Positions 6,448-13,201 of a DNA stretch of 59,787 nt are shown piece after piece. The DNA comes from an uncultured Christensenellaceae bacterium. Lineage in GTDB: Bacteria; Bacillota; Clostridia; Christensenellales; UBA3700. Under the pieces are notes generated by a model, which saw nothing but the letters and a program-made list of their open reading frames with translations, did no database searches and was not told the DNA's origin. The DNA lies in the NCBI GenBank assembly GCA_944383895.1, contig CALWRH010000011.1, positions 1 through 59,787 on the forward strand, given 5' to 3'. The position numbers and the translations under genes were made by a program. Within the stretch, counting starts at the first letter, position 1, and each line of letters begins with the position of its first letter.

Positions 6448-7614
6448 ATGACGAATTTTCTGATCAGACTGTTTGTAAAAGATAACAAAAACGTGCAGGA
6501 TCCCAAGGTGAGGGGAAACTATGCCATGCTGTCGAGCATTACGGGCATTATCGCAAACGTATTGCTCTTTATAGGCAAGCTTGTCATCGGTATTCTTTCT
6601 GCCTCGGTCGCTATCATTGCGGACGCGTTCAACAATATAGGCGATGCAGGCTCGTCGGTGGTTACGATGTTCGGTTTCAGGCTGGCGGGAAAGCACGCGG
6701 ATAAAGAGCATCCTATGGGACACGGCAGATTCGAATATATCAGCGCGTTTATAGTAGACGTGTTGATAATTTTTGTCGGAGTGGAACTGCTCAAATCTTC
6801 TGTAGAAAAAATAATTACGCCCGAACCCGCGGATATACAGACTGTAACGCTTGTTTTTCTCGGTGCGGCTATTCTCGTAAAAGCATGGCTTTTCTTCTTT
6901 TACAGAAAGATAGCAAAAACCATAGATTCGTCCGTAATAAAAGCAGCGTCTTTCGACAGTATTTCGGACGTTGTGGCAACTACGGTAGTTCTTATATCTT
7001 CGTTGGTTTCTAAATATACAGACTTGGATCTCGACGGCTATGCAGGCATACTCGTTGCCGCGTTTATATTCTATACGGGTATAAAAGCGTCCAAAGAAAC
7101 TATCGACTTGTTGCTCGGAGGCAGTCCGGATAAGGAAATACTCAAGAACATTAAAGATTTTGTCAAAGATTATCCCGACGTTATCGGTATCCACGACGTT
7201 ATGGTGCACGATTATGGCCCCGGCAGACAGATAGTGTCATTTCATGCAGAGGTGTCGGCTAAGAGCGACTTCAGCTATGTTCACGACATAATCGACAACA
7301 TAGAGCGCGATATGCAGAAAAAATACGGATATATAGTTACGATACACCTCGATCCTATCGTTGTGGACGATCAGAAAGTAAACGAGATGTACGCTTTCGT
7401 AAAAGAAACGGTGAAGGAGGTCGACGAAAGCTTTTCCGTGCACGATTTCAGGATGACTTACGGCGGAAATCATATCAATCTGATATTCGATCTTTCTATC
7501 CCCGTAGACAGCAAGATCAGCGACGAAGACGCTGCAAAAGAGGTTGAAGACAAAATAAGATCGCTGCGTCCTGAGTGCAACTGCGTTATCAAGGCGGAAC
7601 ATCCTTTTGTCTGA
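6448..7614 (+). CDS. Cation diffusion facilitator family metal transporter (388 aa)
   Basis: Predicted proton-coupled exporter of a divalent metal (Mn, Fe or Zn) in the cytoplasmic membrane. The N-terminal half has six membrane helices. The CDF signature is clear: ADAFNNIGD at residues 58-66, HPMGHGRFEY starting at His88, and SFDSISD in the fifth helix. The C-terminal half is a cytoplasmic ferredoxin-like domain, longer than in minimal CDF proteins and apparently in two parts (about 215-295 and 300-388). Replacement of the usual first HxxxD site by an N-N-x-x-D arrangement points to manganese or iron rather than zinc, an inference from family knowledge. It has its own promoter and terminator, so it forms a single-gene unit. 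The ribosome site GGGAAG is modest. Confidence 0.9.
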   Translation: MTNFLIRLFVKDNKNVQDPKVRGNYAMLSSITGIIANVLLFIGKLVIGILSASVAIIADAFNNIGDAGSSVVTMFGFRLAGKHADKEHPMGHGRFEYISAFIVDVLIIFVGVELLKSSVEKIITPEPADIQTVTLVFLGAAILVKAWLFFFYRKIAKTIDSSVIKAASFDSISDVVATTVVLISSLVSKYTDLDLDGYAGILVAAFIFYTGIKASKETIDLLLGGSPDKEILKNIKDFVKDYPDVIGIHDVMVHDYGPGRQIVSFHAEVSAKSDFSYVHDIIDNIERDMQKKYGYIVTIHLDPIVVDDQKVNEMYAFVKETVKEVDESFSVHDFRMTYGGNHINLIFDLSIPVDSKISDEDAAKEVEDKIRSLRPECNCVIKAEHPFV

Positions 7615-7640
7615 AGCAAATAATTTTATATATACACTTT

Positions 7641-7668
7641 ATCCCCTTTGAAAAAAGGGGATTTTTTT
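7641..7668 (+). terminator. Terminator of the CDF gene
   Basis: ATCCCCTTT pairs with AAAGGGGAT around a small A-rich loop and is followed by a run of seven T. Confidence 0.9.
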
Positions 7669-7721
7669 ACCGTTGAAATCGGTCGCTCTGTGATGTATAA
7701 TTAAATTTATGGAGAATAGTG

Positions 7722-7872
7722 ATGACGCATTGCATGAAGCTGAACACCGAACCTTTTGAAAAGATAGAAAACGATAGAACTCAGGCTATTTGACGAAAAG
7801 CGCAGAACTGTCAGGACAGGAGATATTATCGAGTTTTCTTGTGCGGGTGTTGATTATAAGCTTAAAGCATAA
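7722..7872 (+). pseudogene. Decayed ASCH-domain protein gene
   Basis: ATG 7722 opens with MTHCMKLNTEPFEKIENDR, which matches the start of ASCH-domain proteins (typical pattern: MKL.pePFe.I.nG.KtiElRl.DeKR). That frame hits a stop near 7789. The continuation, IELRLFDEKRRTVRTGDIIEF, is in the +1 frame from 7774 and stops at 7870-7872. The break falls inside a near-repeat (GATAGAAAACGATAGAA), so a short slippage deletion is a likely cause. The C-terminal half of the domain is missing. ASCH proteins bind RNA or act as small hydrolases; none should be made here. The rest of 7873-8023 holds another coding-like frame ending at about 8001 (YRFRIDRYGVLG...) that I cannot place, plus a possible TATAAT at 7997. 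Confidence 0.7.
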
Positions 7873-8023
7873 GTATGCGGGAATTACAGATTCCGCATTG
7901 ACAGATACGGCGTGCTCGGGATAGAACTTGTAAAAGTCACGAAAAATCCAAAGCTTTATCGGTATTATCGGATAAAGACTAATAACATACGCAAAATATA
8001 ATAAACAGATAACGGAGAAGATT

Positions 8024-8971
8024 ATGTGTACTGCAATTGCGTTTTTGAATAAGTCTTTGTATTTCGGAAGAAATATGGATATAGAATATGACTTCGGGCA
8101 AAAAATCGTAATAATGCCTGACGAGTTTCCGCTGGCGACAAAATGCTCGGGTACGCTCCTTAAGCACTACGCGGTGATAGGAATTGCGAGGGTAGAAGAA
8201 GGATATCCGCTTTATGCTGAGGCGTGCAACGAGAAGGGGCTTTGCATGGCCGGGTTGAATTTTCCGTTTAACGCAGTGTATGCAGATAAAGAGTCTGAAG
8301 GCAAGATAATGCTTGCGCCTTACGAACTCATACCTTACGTTCTCGGTAAATGCGCGGATATCTGTGAGGCGAGAGATCTTATATCGAGGTCGGAGATTAT
8401 AAACAGACCGTATAAACCATCTTTGCCCGTTGCGCCTCTGCATTGGATGGTGTCTGACAAAAACGGCAGCTTTGTCGTGGAGAGAACGTCGAGAGGACTT
8501 GAGATATTCGACAATCCGTGCGGGGTAATGACCAACAATCCGCCGTTTGATTCTCAGATCATAAATCTCGAAAAGATAAAAGGGCTGTATGCAAAAAATC
8601 CTGCAGGATATTTCGGCAAGGCAGAACCTGAAGAAAACTATTGTGCGGGAGTGGGTGCACTCGGATTGCCCGGGGATTATTCGTCTTCTTCGCGTTTTGT
8701 AAAAGCCGTGTTTCTGATGGATAATTCGATGTGCGGAGAAAGCGCAGAATCATGCGTATCGCAGGTGTTGCATATCCTCGACGCGGTAGCGATGCCTCGC
8801 GGCAGCGTTGTTACGGATGAGGGAAAGCTCGACGTTACGACATATTCGTGCTGTATAGATGCAGAAAGGGGTGTTTATTACTATAAGACCTACGACGGAT
8901 TTGCGGTAAAAAAGTCGGAAATGACTGAAGAACTGAAACGTGGTAGCCTGCTTGCAGTATCCGAAATGTGA
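8024..8971 (+). CDS. Choloylglycine hydrolase family enzyme, probable bile salt hydrolase (315 aa)
   Basis: N-terminal-nucleophile amidase that would cleave the amide bond of glycine- or taurine-conjugated bile acids, or of penicillin V or acyl-homoserine lactones. The protein begins MCTA, so removal of Met exposes the catalytic Cys2. Other family residues visible are Arg16 and Asp19 in GRNMDIE, Asn in VMTNNPPF (the Asn175 equivalent), and Arg in LPGDYSSSSRF (the Arg228 equivalent). Length fits bile salt hydrolases exactly. No signal peptide, so it is cytoplasmic. ATG 8024 follows ACGGAGAAGATT. It appears single. Penicillin V acylase activity cannot be excluded from sequence; gut context and the GRNMDIE and LPGD motifs favour bile salts. 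Confidence 0.88.
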   Translation: MCTAIAFLNKSLYFGRNMDIEYDFGQKIVIMPDEFPLATKCSGTLLKHYAVIGIARVEEGYPLYAEACNEKGLCMAGLNFPFNAVYADKESEGKIMLAPYELIPYVLGKCADICEARDLISRSEIINRPYKPSLPVAPLHWMVSDKNGSFVVERTSRGLEIFDNPCGVMTNNPPFDSQIINLEKIKGLYAKNPAGYFGKAEPEENYCAGVGALGLPGDYSSSSRFVKAVFLMDNSMCGESAESCVSQVLHILDAVAMPRGSVVTDEGKLDVTTYSCCIDAERGVYYYKTYDGFAVKKSEMTEELKRGSLLAVSEM

Positions 8972-8986
8972 TTTGCTGCGAGTTGC

Positions 8987-9015
8987 TTGACAAACAGTTT
9001 TTACAGTGTTAAACT
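8987..9015 (+). promoter_or_regulatory. Promoter of the preQ1 riboswitch unit
   Basis: TTGACA at 8987-8992, a 17-base spacer and TAAACT at 9010-9015. Confidence 0.75.
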
Positions 9016-9030
9016 CTCACTATAATAAAA

Positions 9031-9071
9031 AGACAGTTCGTGACCATCCTGTCTATAAACAAAACTACGGA
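9031..9071 (+). ncRNA. preQ1-I riboswitch aptamer
   Basis: Stem GACAG (9032-9036) pairs with CTGTC (9049-9053) around the loop TTCGTGACCATC. The A-rich tail TATAAACAAAACTACGG follows. This is the compact preQ1-I layout; the tail closely resembles the UUAACAAAACAAGG tail of the known Thermoanaerobacter aptamer. CCATCC in the loop can also pair with GGATGG (9074-9079), which abuts and overlaps the terminator stem, giving a plausible switch. It sits before a queuosine-precursor transporter, which supports the call. Confidence 0.8.
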
Positions 9072-9077
9072 AAGGAT

Positions 9078-9099
9078 GGGCGTATTATACGCCCTTTTT
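9078..9099 (+). terminator. Riboswitch-controlled terminator
   Basis: GGGCGTA (9078-9084) pairs with TACGCCC (9088-9094) and is followed by TTTTT. It is the expression platform of the preQ1 switch; preQ1 binding is expected to favour termination. Confidence 0.85.
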
Positions 9100-9142
9100 G
9101 TTTGTGTTGTTTTGAGGTGCGTTGCGGCATAAGGAAGGATAT

Positions 9143-9901
9143 ATGTCGTCAAAAATCAAAAATTATTTTACCGAATTCAAACTTCTTTTAAGAAGCGTGC
9201 CGGGCGTCGTTACCGTATTTTTCGTGCTCAGCGTGTTTGCAATGAATCTGCTTGCCAACAAGAGCATTTCGCTCCCTGTAGATTGGCTTGCGCTCGATTG
9301 CGGCATCATAGTGTCGTGGTTTGCGTTTCTTACAATGGATATGGTGACTAAACACTTCGGACCAAAGGCTGCTACGCAGCTGTCTGTGTTTGCGATAGCC
9401 GTCAATCTCGTGTTCTGCCTGCTGATGTTTATCGGCAGCGTTATACCGGGAGTGTGGGGAGAATCCTTTGTCGAGGGTAGCGAAGACGTTATAAACGGTG
9501 CGCTTGACAACACGTTCGGCGGGACGTGGTACGTTCTTGCGGGAAGTACGCTTGCCTTCCTGGTGTCTGCGATCGTTAACAACTTTACCAACGCGGCAAT
9601 AGGTCTGGCTTTCAAAAAGAATCCCGACGGGGCGGTAGCGTATTTCCTCAGATCTTACGTTTCGACTGCTATAGGTCAGTTTGCTGACAATATGATATTC
9701 GCGCTCGTCGTCAGTCACGTTTTCTTCGGCTGGTCGATCGTGCAGTGCGTAACGTGCGCCGTTACGGGTATGGTCGCAGAGCTTTTGTGCGAAGTCGCAT
9801 TTTCGGGTATAGGTTACGCTGTTTGCAAGAAGTGGAAAAAAGAACAGATCGGCAAGGCTTATTTCGATTTTTCGGAAAGCCTGAAGGAGGAAACTAAATG
9901 A
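9143..9901 (+). CDS. yhhQ: VUT/DUF165 family queuosine-precursor transporter (252 aa)
   Basis: Integral membrane transporter expected to import preQ1 or a related queuosine precursor for tRNA modification. Six or so membrane helices are seen (about residues 17-37, 45-63, 73-95, 120-145, 167-190 and 198-225). DUF165-type residues include NKS in the first third, the WxAFLTMDMVTKHFG segment, and QFADNMIFA in the fifth helix. ATG 9143 is chosen for the AAGGA upstream; the earlier start at 9122 lacks a ribosome site. It is preceded by a preQ1-I riboswitch, so transport should be shut off when preQ1 is plentiful. Its stop overlaps the start of the following SDR gene in an ATGA arrangement, which suggests translational coupling. 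No queuosine biosynthesis genes are in the window, consistent with salvage. Confidence 0.88.
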   Translation: MSSKIKNYFTEFKLLLRSVPGVVTVFFVLSVFAMNLLANKSISLPVDWLALDCGIIVSWFAFLTMDMVTKHFGPKAATQLSVFAIAVNLVFCLLMFIGSVIPGVWGESFVEGSEDVINGALDNTFGGTWYVLAGSTLAFLVSAIVNNFTNAAIGLAFKKNPDGAVAYFLRSYVSTAIGQFADNMIFALVVSHVFFGWSIVQCVTCAVTGMVAELLCEVAFSGIGYAVCKKWKKEQIGKAYFDFSESLKEETK

Positions 9902-10545
9902 AAGTATTGATAACGGGCACAGCAAGCGGAATAGGAAAGGCTATCGCAGAAGAATTCCTGTCATGCGGACATACCGTAACGGGTATAGATAAAAATGAGT
10001 GCGCCATTTGCGATAAGAATTATAAACATATCGTGGCGGACATAGCTAAATCCGATCTTCCCGACGTCGACGGCGTCGAGATCCTTATAAATAACGCGGG
10101 GGTGCAGGACAGCGGAGAAGATATAGACGTAAACCTCAAAGGCACTATCAGAGTTACAGAAAAATACGCGTTTCAGGACAGGATCAGGAGCGTTCTCTTT
10201 ATAGCGTCTGCAAGCGCGCATACGGGTGCGGAGTTTCCCGAGTATGCGGCAAGCAAAGGCGGAATTATCTCGTATATGAAAAACGTTGCGCTGAGGGTGG
10301 CAAAATACGGCGCGACTGCAAACAGTCTGTCCCCCGGCGGCGTAACGACGGACATCAACGACAGAGTTATGAAAGACGAAAAGATGTGGAAGAGGATCAT
10401 GGATCTGACGCTCATCCCTAAATGGGCAAGCGCAGAAGAGATCGCAAAATGGGCTTATTTCGTAACAGCGGTGAACAAGTCGATGACGGCGCAGGATATA
10501 CTTATCGACAACGGAGAGAGTGCGAAAGCGGAATTCGTATGGTGA
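9898..10545 (+). CDS. Short-chain dehydrogenase/reductase (215 aa)
   Basis: NAD(P)-dependent oxidoreductase with a Rossmann fold. The cofactor motif TGTASGIG is at residues 7-14, NNAG at about 65-68, the catalytic Ser in FIASASAH and the Tyr-Lys pair in YAASKGG. It is shorter than the usual 245-250 residues, mainly between the second and fourth strands. Closest general resemblance is to 3-oxoacyl-ACP-reductase-like SDRs, but the substrate cannot be told. Start ATG 9898 overlaps the transporter's TGA, so it is very likely co-transcribed and under the same preQ1 switch. A link to queuosine metabolism is inference from this position only. A terminator follows. Confidence 0.85.
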   Translation: MKVLITGTASGIGKAIAEEFLSCGHTVTGIDKNECAICDKNYKHIVADIAKSDLPDVDGVEILINNAGVQDSGEDIDVNLKGTIRVTEKYAFQDRIRSVLFIASASAHTGAEFPEYAASKGGIISYMKNVALRVAKYGATANSLSPGGVTTDINDRVMKDEKMWKRIMDLTLIPKWASAEEIAKWAYFVTAVNKSMTAQDILIDNGESAKAEFVW

Positions 10546-10550
10546 TTTCA

Positions 10551-10574
10551 GGGAGGGCATTGCCCTCCTTTTTT
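10551..10574 (+). terminator. Terminator of the yhhQ-SDR unit
   Basis: GGAGGGC (10552-10558) pairs with GCCCTCC (10562-10568), followed by TTTTTT. Confidence 0.9.
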
Positions 10575-10594
10575 GTGTGATTTGAAATCTCCCG

Positions 10595-10623
10595 TTGACG
10601 GTAACGCGTTTGTACATTATAAT
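10595..10623 (+). promoter_or_regulatory. Promoter of the GNAT gene
   Basis: TTGACG at 10595-10600, a 17-base spacer and TATAAT at 10618-10623. Confidence 0.8.
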
Positions 10624-10663
10624 AACGGTAAGACGTTAAATATTTGAAAATAATGGTGAAGAT

Positions 10664-11185
10664 ATGCATATTACTTTGAAAAAATGGACTGAAGAAAACA
10701 AGCCTTATCTGATAAAATTGTGCAATAACGCAGACAGGACTTATCTCACGGGCAGACTGCCGTATCCTTATACCGAAGAGTGCGCTGACTGGTGGCTGAA
10801 TATGGTAAAGGAACATGACGGTAAAGACAGTTTGTTTCGCGCGATAGTTGCTGACGGAGAGATAGTCGGGAATATAACGATAGAAGGCAAAAGCGACATA
10901 TTCTGCAAGGACGCAGAGATAGGTTACATAGTGGACAAAGAGTATTGGGGCAGAGGGATCGCAACAGAGGCGACAAGACTCGTGGTTGCAGAGGCTTTTG
11001 CCGCGCTTGATATAGAAAAAATAACGTCTGAAGTTTTCGCCCCCAACAAGGCGTCTGCGAGAACGCTCGAGAAAAACGGGTTTAAGCTTGAAGGAGTATT
11101 GAGAAAAGCCGCGTATAAAAACGGCGTTTTCTACGATATCCTGCGCTACGGAAAACTGAGAGGAGAACAGGCGAACGCTCGATAG
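10664..11185 (+). CDS. GNAT family N-acetyltransferase, RimJ/RimL type (173 aa)
   Basis: Transfers an acetyl group from acetyl-CoA to an amine; the RimJ/RimL subgroup often acts on protein N-termini or small molecules. Visible features are the central strand with AEIGYIVDKEYWGRGIATEA, where the GRGIAT loop is the acetyl-CoA-binding motif A, and the ASARTLEKNGFKLEGVLR segment (motif B), both at normal spacing. Length is typical. ATG 10664 follows GGTGAAGAT. It is followed after 39 bases by a GrpB-like gene with no obvious promoter between, so the two may be co-transcribed. The actual substrate is not predictable. Confidence 0.9.
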   Translation: MHITLKKWTEENKPYLIKLCNNADRTYLTGRLPYPYTEECADWWLNMVKEHDGKDSLFRAIVADGEIVGNITIEGKSDIFCKDAEIGYIVDKEYWGRGIATEATRLVVAEAFAALDIEKITSEVFAPNKASARTLEKNGFKLEGVLRKAAYKNGVFYDILRYGKLRGEQANAR

Positions 11186-11224
11186 ATAAACAGATCGGGC
11201 ATAACGCCGATAAAAGTTGCTGAA

Positions 11225-11773
11225 ATGAAAAAACGTCTTGAAGACATGTCCTTGCAAGAGTTGTGGGAACTTTTTCCGATAGTGCTCGTTGCTCCCGATC
11301 CGACGTGGAAAAAGCAGTTTAGAGAAGAGAAGAAAACGCTTGAGAAACTTCTCGGTAAAAAGGCTCTGGGAATTTATCATATCGGCAGTACGGCAGTAGG
11401 CACTATCGTCGCAAAACCTATCGTGGATATTATCGTAGAAACTGACGATCCGAAAGCCGCCGCAGATATTCTCGCCGGCAGCGGGTATATCGTCATGTTG
11501 AGAAACGAAGACAGGATATCTCTGAACAAAGGTTATACCGTCGACGGTTATGCCGACAAGGTTTTTCACATACATATAAGAAAACCCGGGGATACAGACG
11601 AAATATACTTTGCTAAATATCTTACAGAACATGCGGACGTTGCGGAAGAATACGGATCGCTGAAGAAAAAGTTGCTGTCGCAATACGGAAGAGACAGGGA
11701 CGGCTATACGGATGCTAAGACCGACTTCGTAAAAGCAGTTACAGAAAGAGCAAAGAAAGTTTATTGCAAATAA
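11225..11773 (+). CDS. GrpB family protein (UPF0157, 182 aa)
   Basis: Member of the nucleotidyltransferase-like GrpB/UPF0157 family, whose biochemical role is not established. The signature YHIGSTAVGTIVAKPIVDII is at about residues 55-74 and includes the GS and the D-x-D-like pair of nucleotidyltransferase folds. DPTWKKQF near the N-terminus is also typical. Length is usual for the family. The start ATG 11225 has a poor ribosome site, so coupling to the upstream GNAT gene is possible. GrpB domains are often found near or fused to acetyltransferase and CoaE genes, which agrees with the neighbour here. A clear terminator lies 2 bases after the stop. Confidence 0.85.
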   Translation: MKKRLEDMSLQELWELFPIVLVAPDPTWKKQFREEKKTLEKLLGKKALGIYHIGSTAVGTIVAKPIVDIIVETDDPKAAADILAGSGYIVMLRNEDRISLNKGYTVDGYADKVFHIHIRKPGDTDEIYFAKYLTEHADVAEEYGSLKKKLLSQYGRDRDGYTDAKTDFVKAVTERAKKVYCK

Positions 11774-11775
11774 AT

Positions 11776-11797
11776 AGACGGCATTGCCGTCTTTTTT
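11776..11797 (+). terminator. Terminator after grpB-like gene
   Basis: AGACGGC (11776-11782) pairs with GCCGTCT (11786-11792), followed by a T run. Confidence 0.9.
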
Positions 11798-11816
11798 ATT
11801 TCAGTATTCGCAGGGC

Positions 11817-12518
11817 TTATTTATCGGTCGTAAAAATGCTTTTTACTCTCGTAGACAGCATGTCAGCCACAAGAGCGATGAATTCGCCGTTGGTAGGGCA
11901 GTGGCAGTTGTCGAAACAATTGCCGAATACTGCCGACTGCGCTTTGAATTTGCCGTTGTCGAAACATACGCTGAGTGCGTGCCTGATTCCTCGCTCGATG
12001 CTGCTCGGATTGCTGTCGAAAAGTTCTGCAAGTTTGGGGTAAAGCCTTTTGGTTATTCCTTTGTTCAGATAGGAAGAATCTCTGCTCGAGAGCTTGATCG
12101 CCGCTTTCAGATATCTGCAACCTGTGAGATTGTGTCTGAAACCGAGTTTGAGAAACAACTCTCTCAGGAATTCGTCTTCTACAGCTTCGATTTTTGCCGA
12201 AATTTCTTCAGGACTTTGTTTCAAAGGGCGTCGCAAGACAAAATAAGGGTGATTGGCTCCGTTGTCGTCGGAAAGAATAAAAGATCTTTGAGCAGAGTCG
12301 GCAAGCAGATCGCACATAGTATCGTCTTTGAGAAAGTGCATATAAGATTTTTCGTCAAAGACAACAGCGTTGAATACGGTTTTGTTGCGGTAAAAGTCTT
12401 CGTAATTTTGAAACTGAGTACATACACGGTTTTTGCCATGCTCAATAATGAGTCCGAAAATCCTCTCGCAAAGAGAATCGTCCGACTCGATAACGGCAAT
12501 GCGCTCGGGGGTATCCAT
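11817..12518 (-). CDS. Spo0A-like response regulator with degenerate receiver (233 aa)
   Basis: The C-terminal 110 residues are a clear Spo0A DNA-binding domain: SIERGIRHALSVCFDNGKF matches the recognition helix region and PTNGEFIALVADML the final conserved segment. Spo0A is the master regulator of sporulation entry. The N-terminal receiver is degenerate. An acidic cluster (ESDD, residues 11-14) and Asp55 in VVFDEK remain at the phosphoacceptor position. The D-x-x-M-P loop is gone, and the conserved lysine near residue 106 appears replaced (LRRPLK). Start at 12518 is chosen because AAAGGA is 8 bases upstream; an ATG three codons earlier touches the ribosome site. It may be the organism's Spo0A or a divergent paralogue; the receiver suggests non-standard activation. 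Confidence 0.75.
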   Translation of the reverse strand: MDTPERIAVIESDDSLCERIFGLIIEHGKNRVCTQFQNYEDFYRNKTVFNAVVFDEKSYMHFLKDDTMCDLLADSAQRSFILSDDNGANHPYFVLRRPLKQSPEEISAKIEAVEDEFLRELFLKLGFRHNLTGCRYLKAAIKLSSRDSSYLNKGITKRLYPKLAELFDSNPSSIERGIRHALSVCFDNGKFKAQSAVFGNCFDNCHCPTNGEFIALVADMLSTRVKSIFTTDK

Positions 12519-12555
12519 AAACGTCATCCTTTGAAAATCGAATTTTAATGATTAG

Positions 12556-12585
12556 ATTATACAATCCACAGATATTTTACGTCAA
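12556..12585 (-). promoter_or_regulatory. Promoter of the Spo0A-like gene
   Basis: On the minus strand, TTGACG (12585-12580), an 18-base spacer and TATAAT (12561-12556). Confidence 0.7.
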
Positions 12586-12598
12586 TCGTTTTATGGGG

Positions 12599-12631
12599 AA
12601 TTTTGTACAAAATTGTAAAAATATTGTCGAA
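12599..12631. promoter_or_regulatory. Palindrome and 0A-box upstream of the Spo0A-like gene
   Basis: AATTTTGTACAAAATT (12599-12614) is a perfect 16-bp palindrome. TGTCGAA at 12625-12631 is an exact match to the Spo0A-binding 0A box. It lies about 75-80 bases before the predicted transcript start, suggesting autoregulation. Confidence 0.5.
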
Positions 12632-12717
12632 TTTTGTAAAAAATTAGCGAGATAAGACGAATAAAAAACGCCGCGGGAAGAGCGACGTCGGGTGTATGAT
12701 TTACACTATAGACAGGA

Positions 12718-13035
12718 TTAGTCTTTTTTGGAAACGGCAAGCTTTTTCTTGCGGGAAACGATATATTCGGATATCCCGTCGAGAAAAACTCTGCTTACTA
12801 AAAAACCGAGATAAAACATCAGTATGGCGGTGAAGAGTCCGCATACGGAAAGCACGAGGGAAACCGCTATGCGTTCTGCCGTAAAGCTTCTGAATACTCC
12901 GACCACGGAACATATCGCTCCGAAACTGCCTACCGCAAATACGGAGATAATTCCGAAACAGGCGATTATCACGCCGACTGCGACGAAAACGTCGTTGAAT
13001 AACGTAGATGTTTTTGTAACTTTTTCTTCTTTCAT
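12718..13035 (-). CDS. Small membrane protein, unknown function (105 aa)
   Basis: I do not recognise this family. A polar N-terminus (MKEEKVTKTSTL) is followed by two long hydrophobic stretches, residues about 14-48 and 55-85, probably three membrane helices in total. The C-terminus is positively charged (SRKKKLAVSKKD) and should be cytoplasmic. The start is followed by normal coding character, but upstream only GGATC serves as a ribosome site. It lies between the Spo0A-like gene and the ispDF operon in the same direction. There are gaps of about 165-200 bases on each side, so it is probably a separate unit. Confidence 0.55.
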   Translation of the reverse strand: MKEEKVTKTSTLFNDVFVAVGVIIACFGIISVFAVGSFGAICSVVGVFRSFTAERIAVSLVLSVCGLFTAILMFYLGFLVSRVFLDGISEYIVSRKKKLAVSKKD

Positions 13036-13160
13036 GATCCTATTGTAGCAGATACGCGGCTGAAAAGCAACACAATTTATTTTTTTGTGAGTCGCGCCTG
13101 TTGTCGTATCCGTAGTATTGTCGGAAAATGCAAAGCGTATACGGTGTTTGTAGAAAAAAT

Positions 13161-13192
13161 CAGAAAAAAAAATACTGCCCTTTCAGGCAGTG
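13161..13192 (-). terminator. Terminator of the HAD-rqcP-ispDF operon
   Basis: Read on the minus strand, ACTGCC-TGAAAG-GGCAGT is followed by a long T run. Confidence 0.85.
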
Positions 13193-13201
13193 ATGATTTT
13201 T

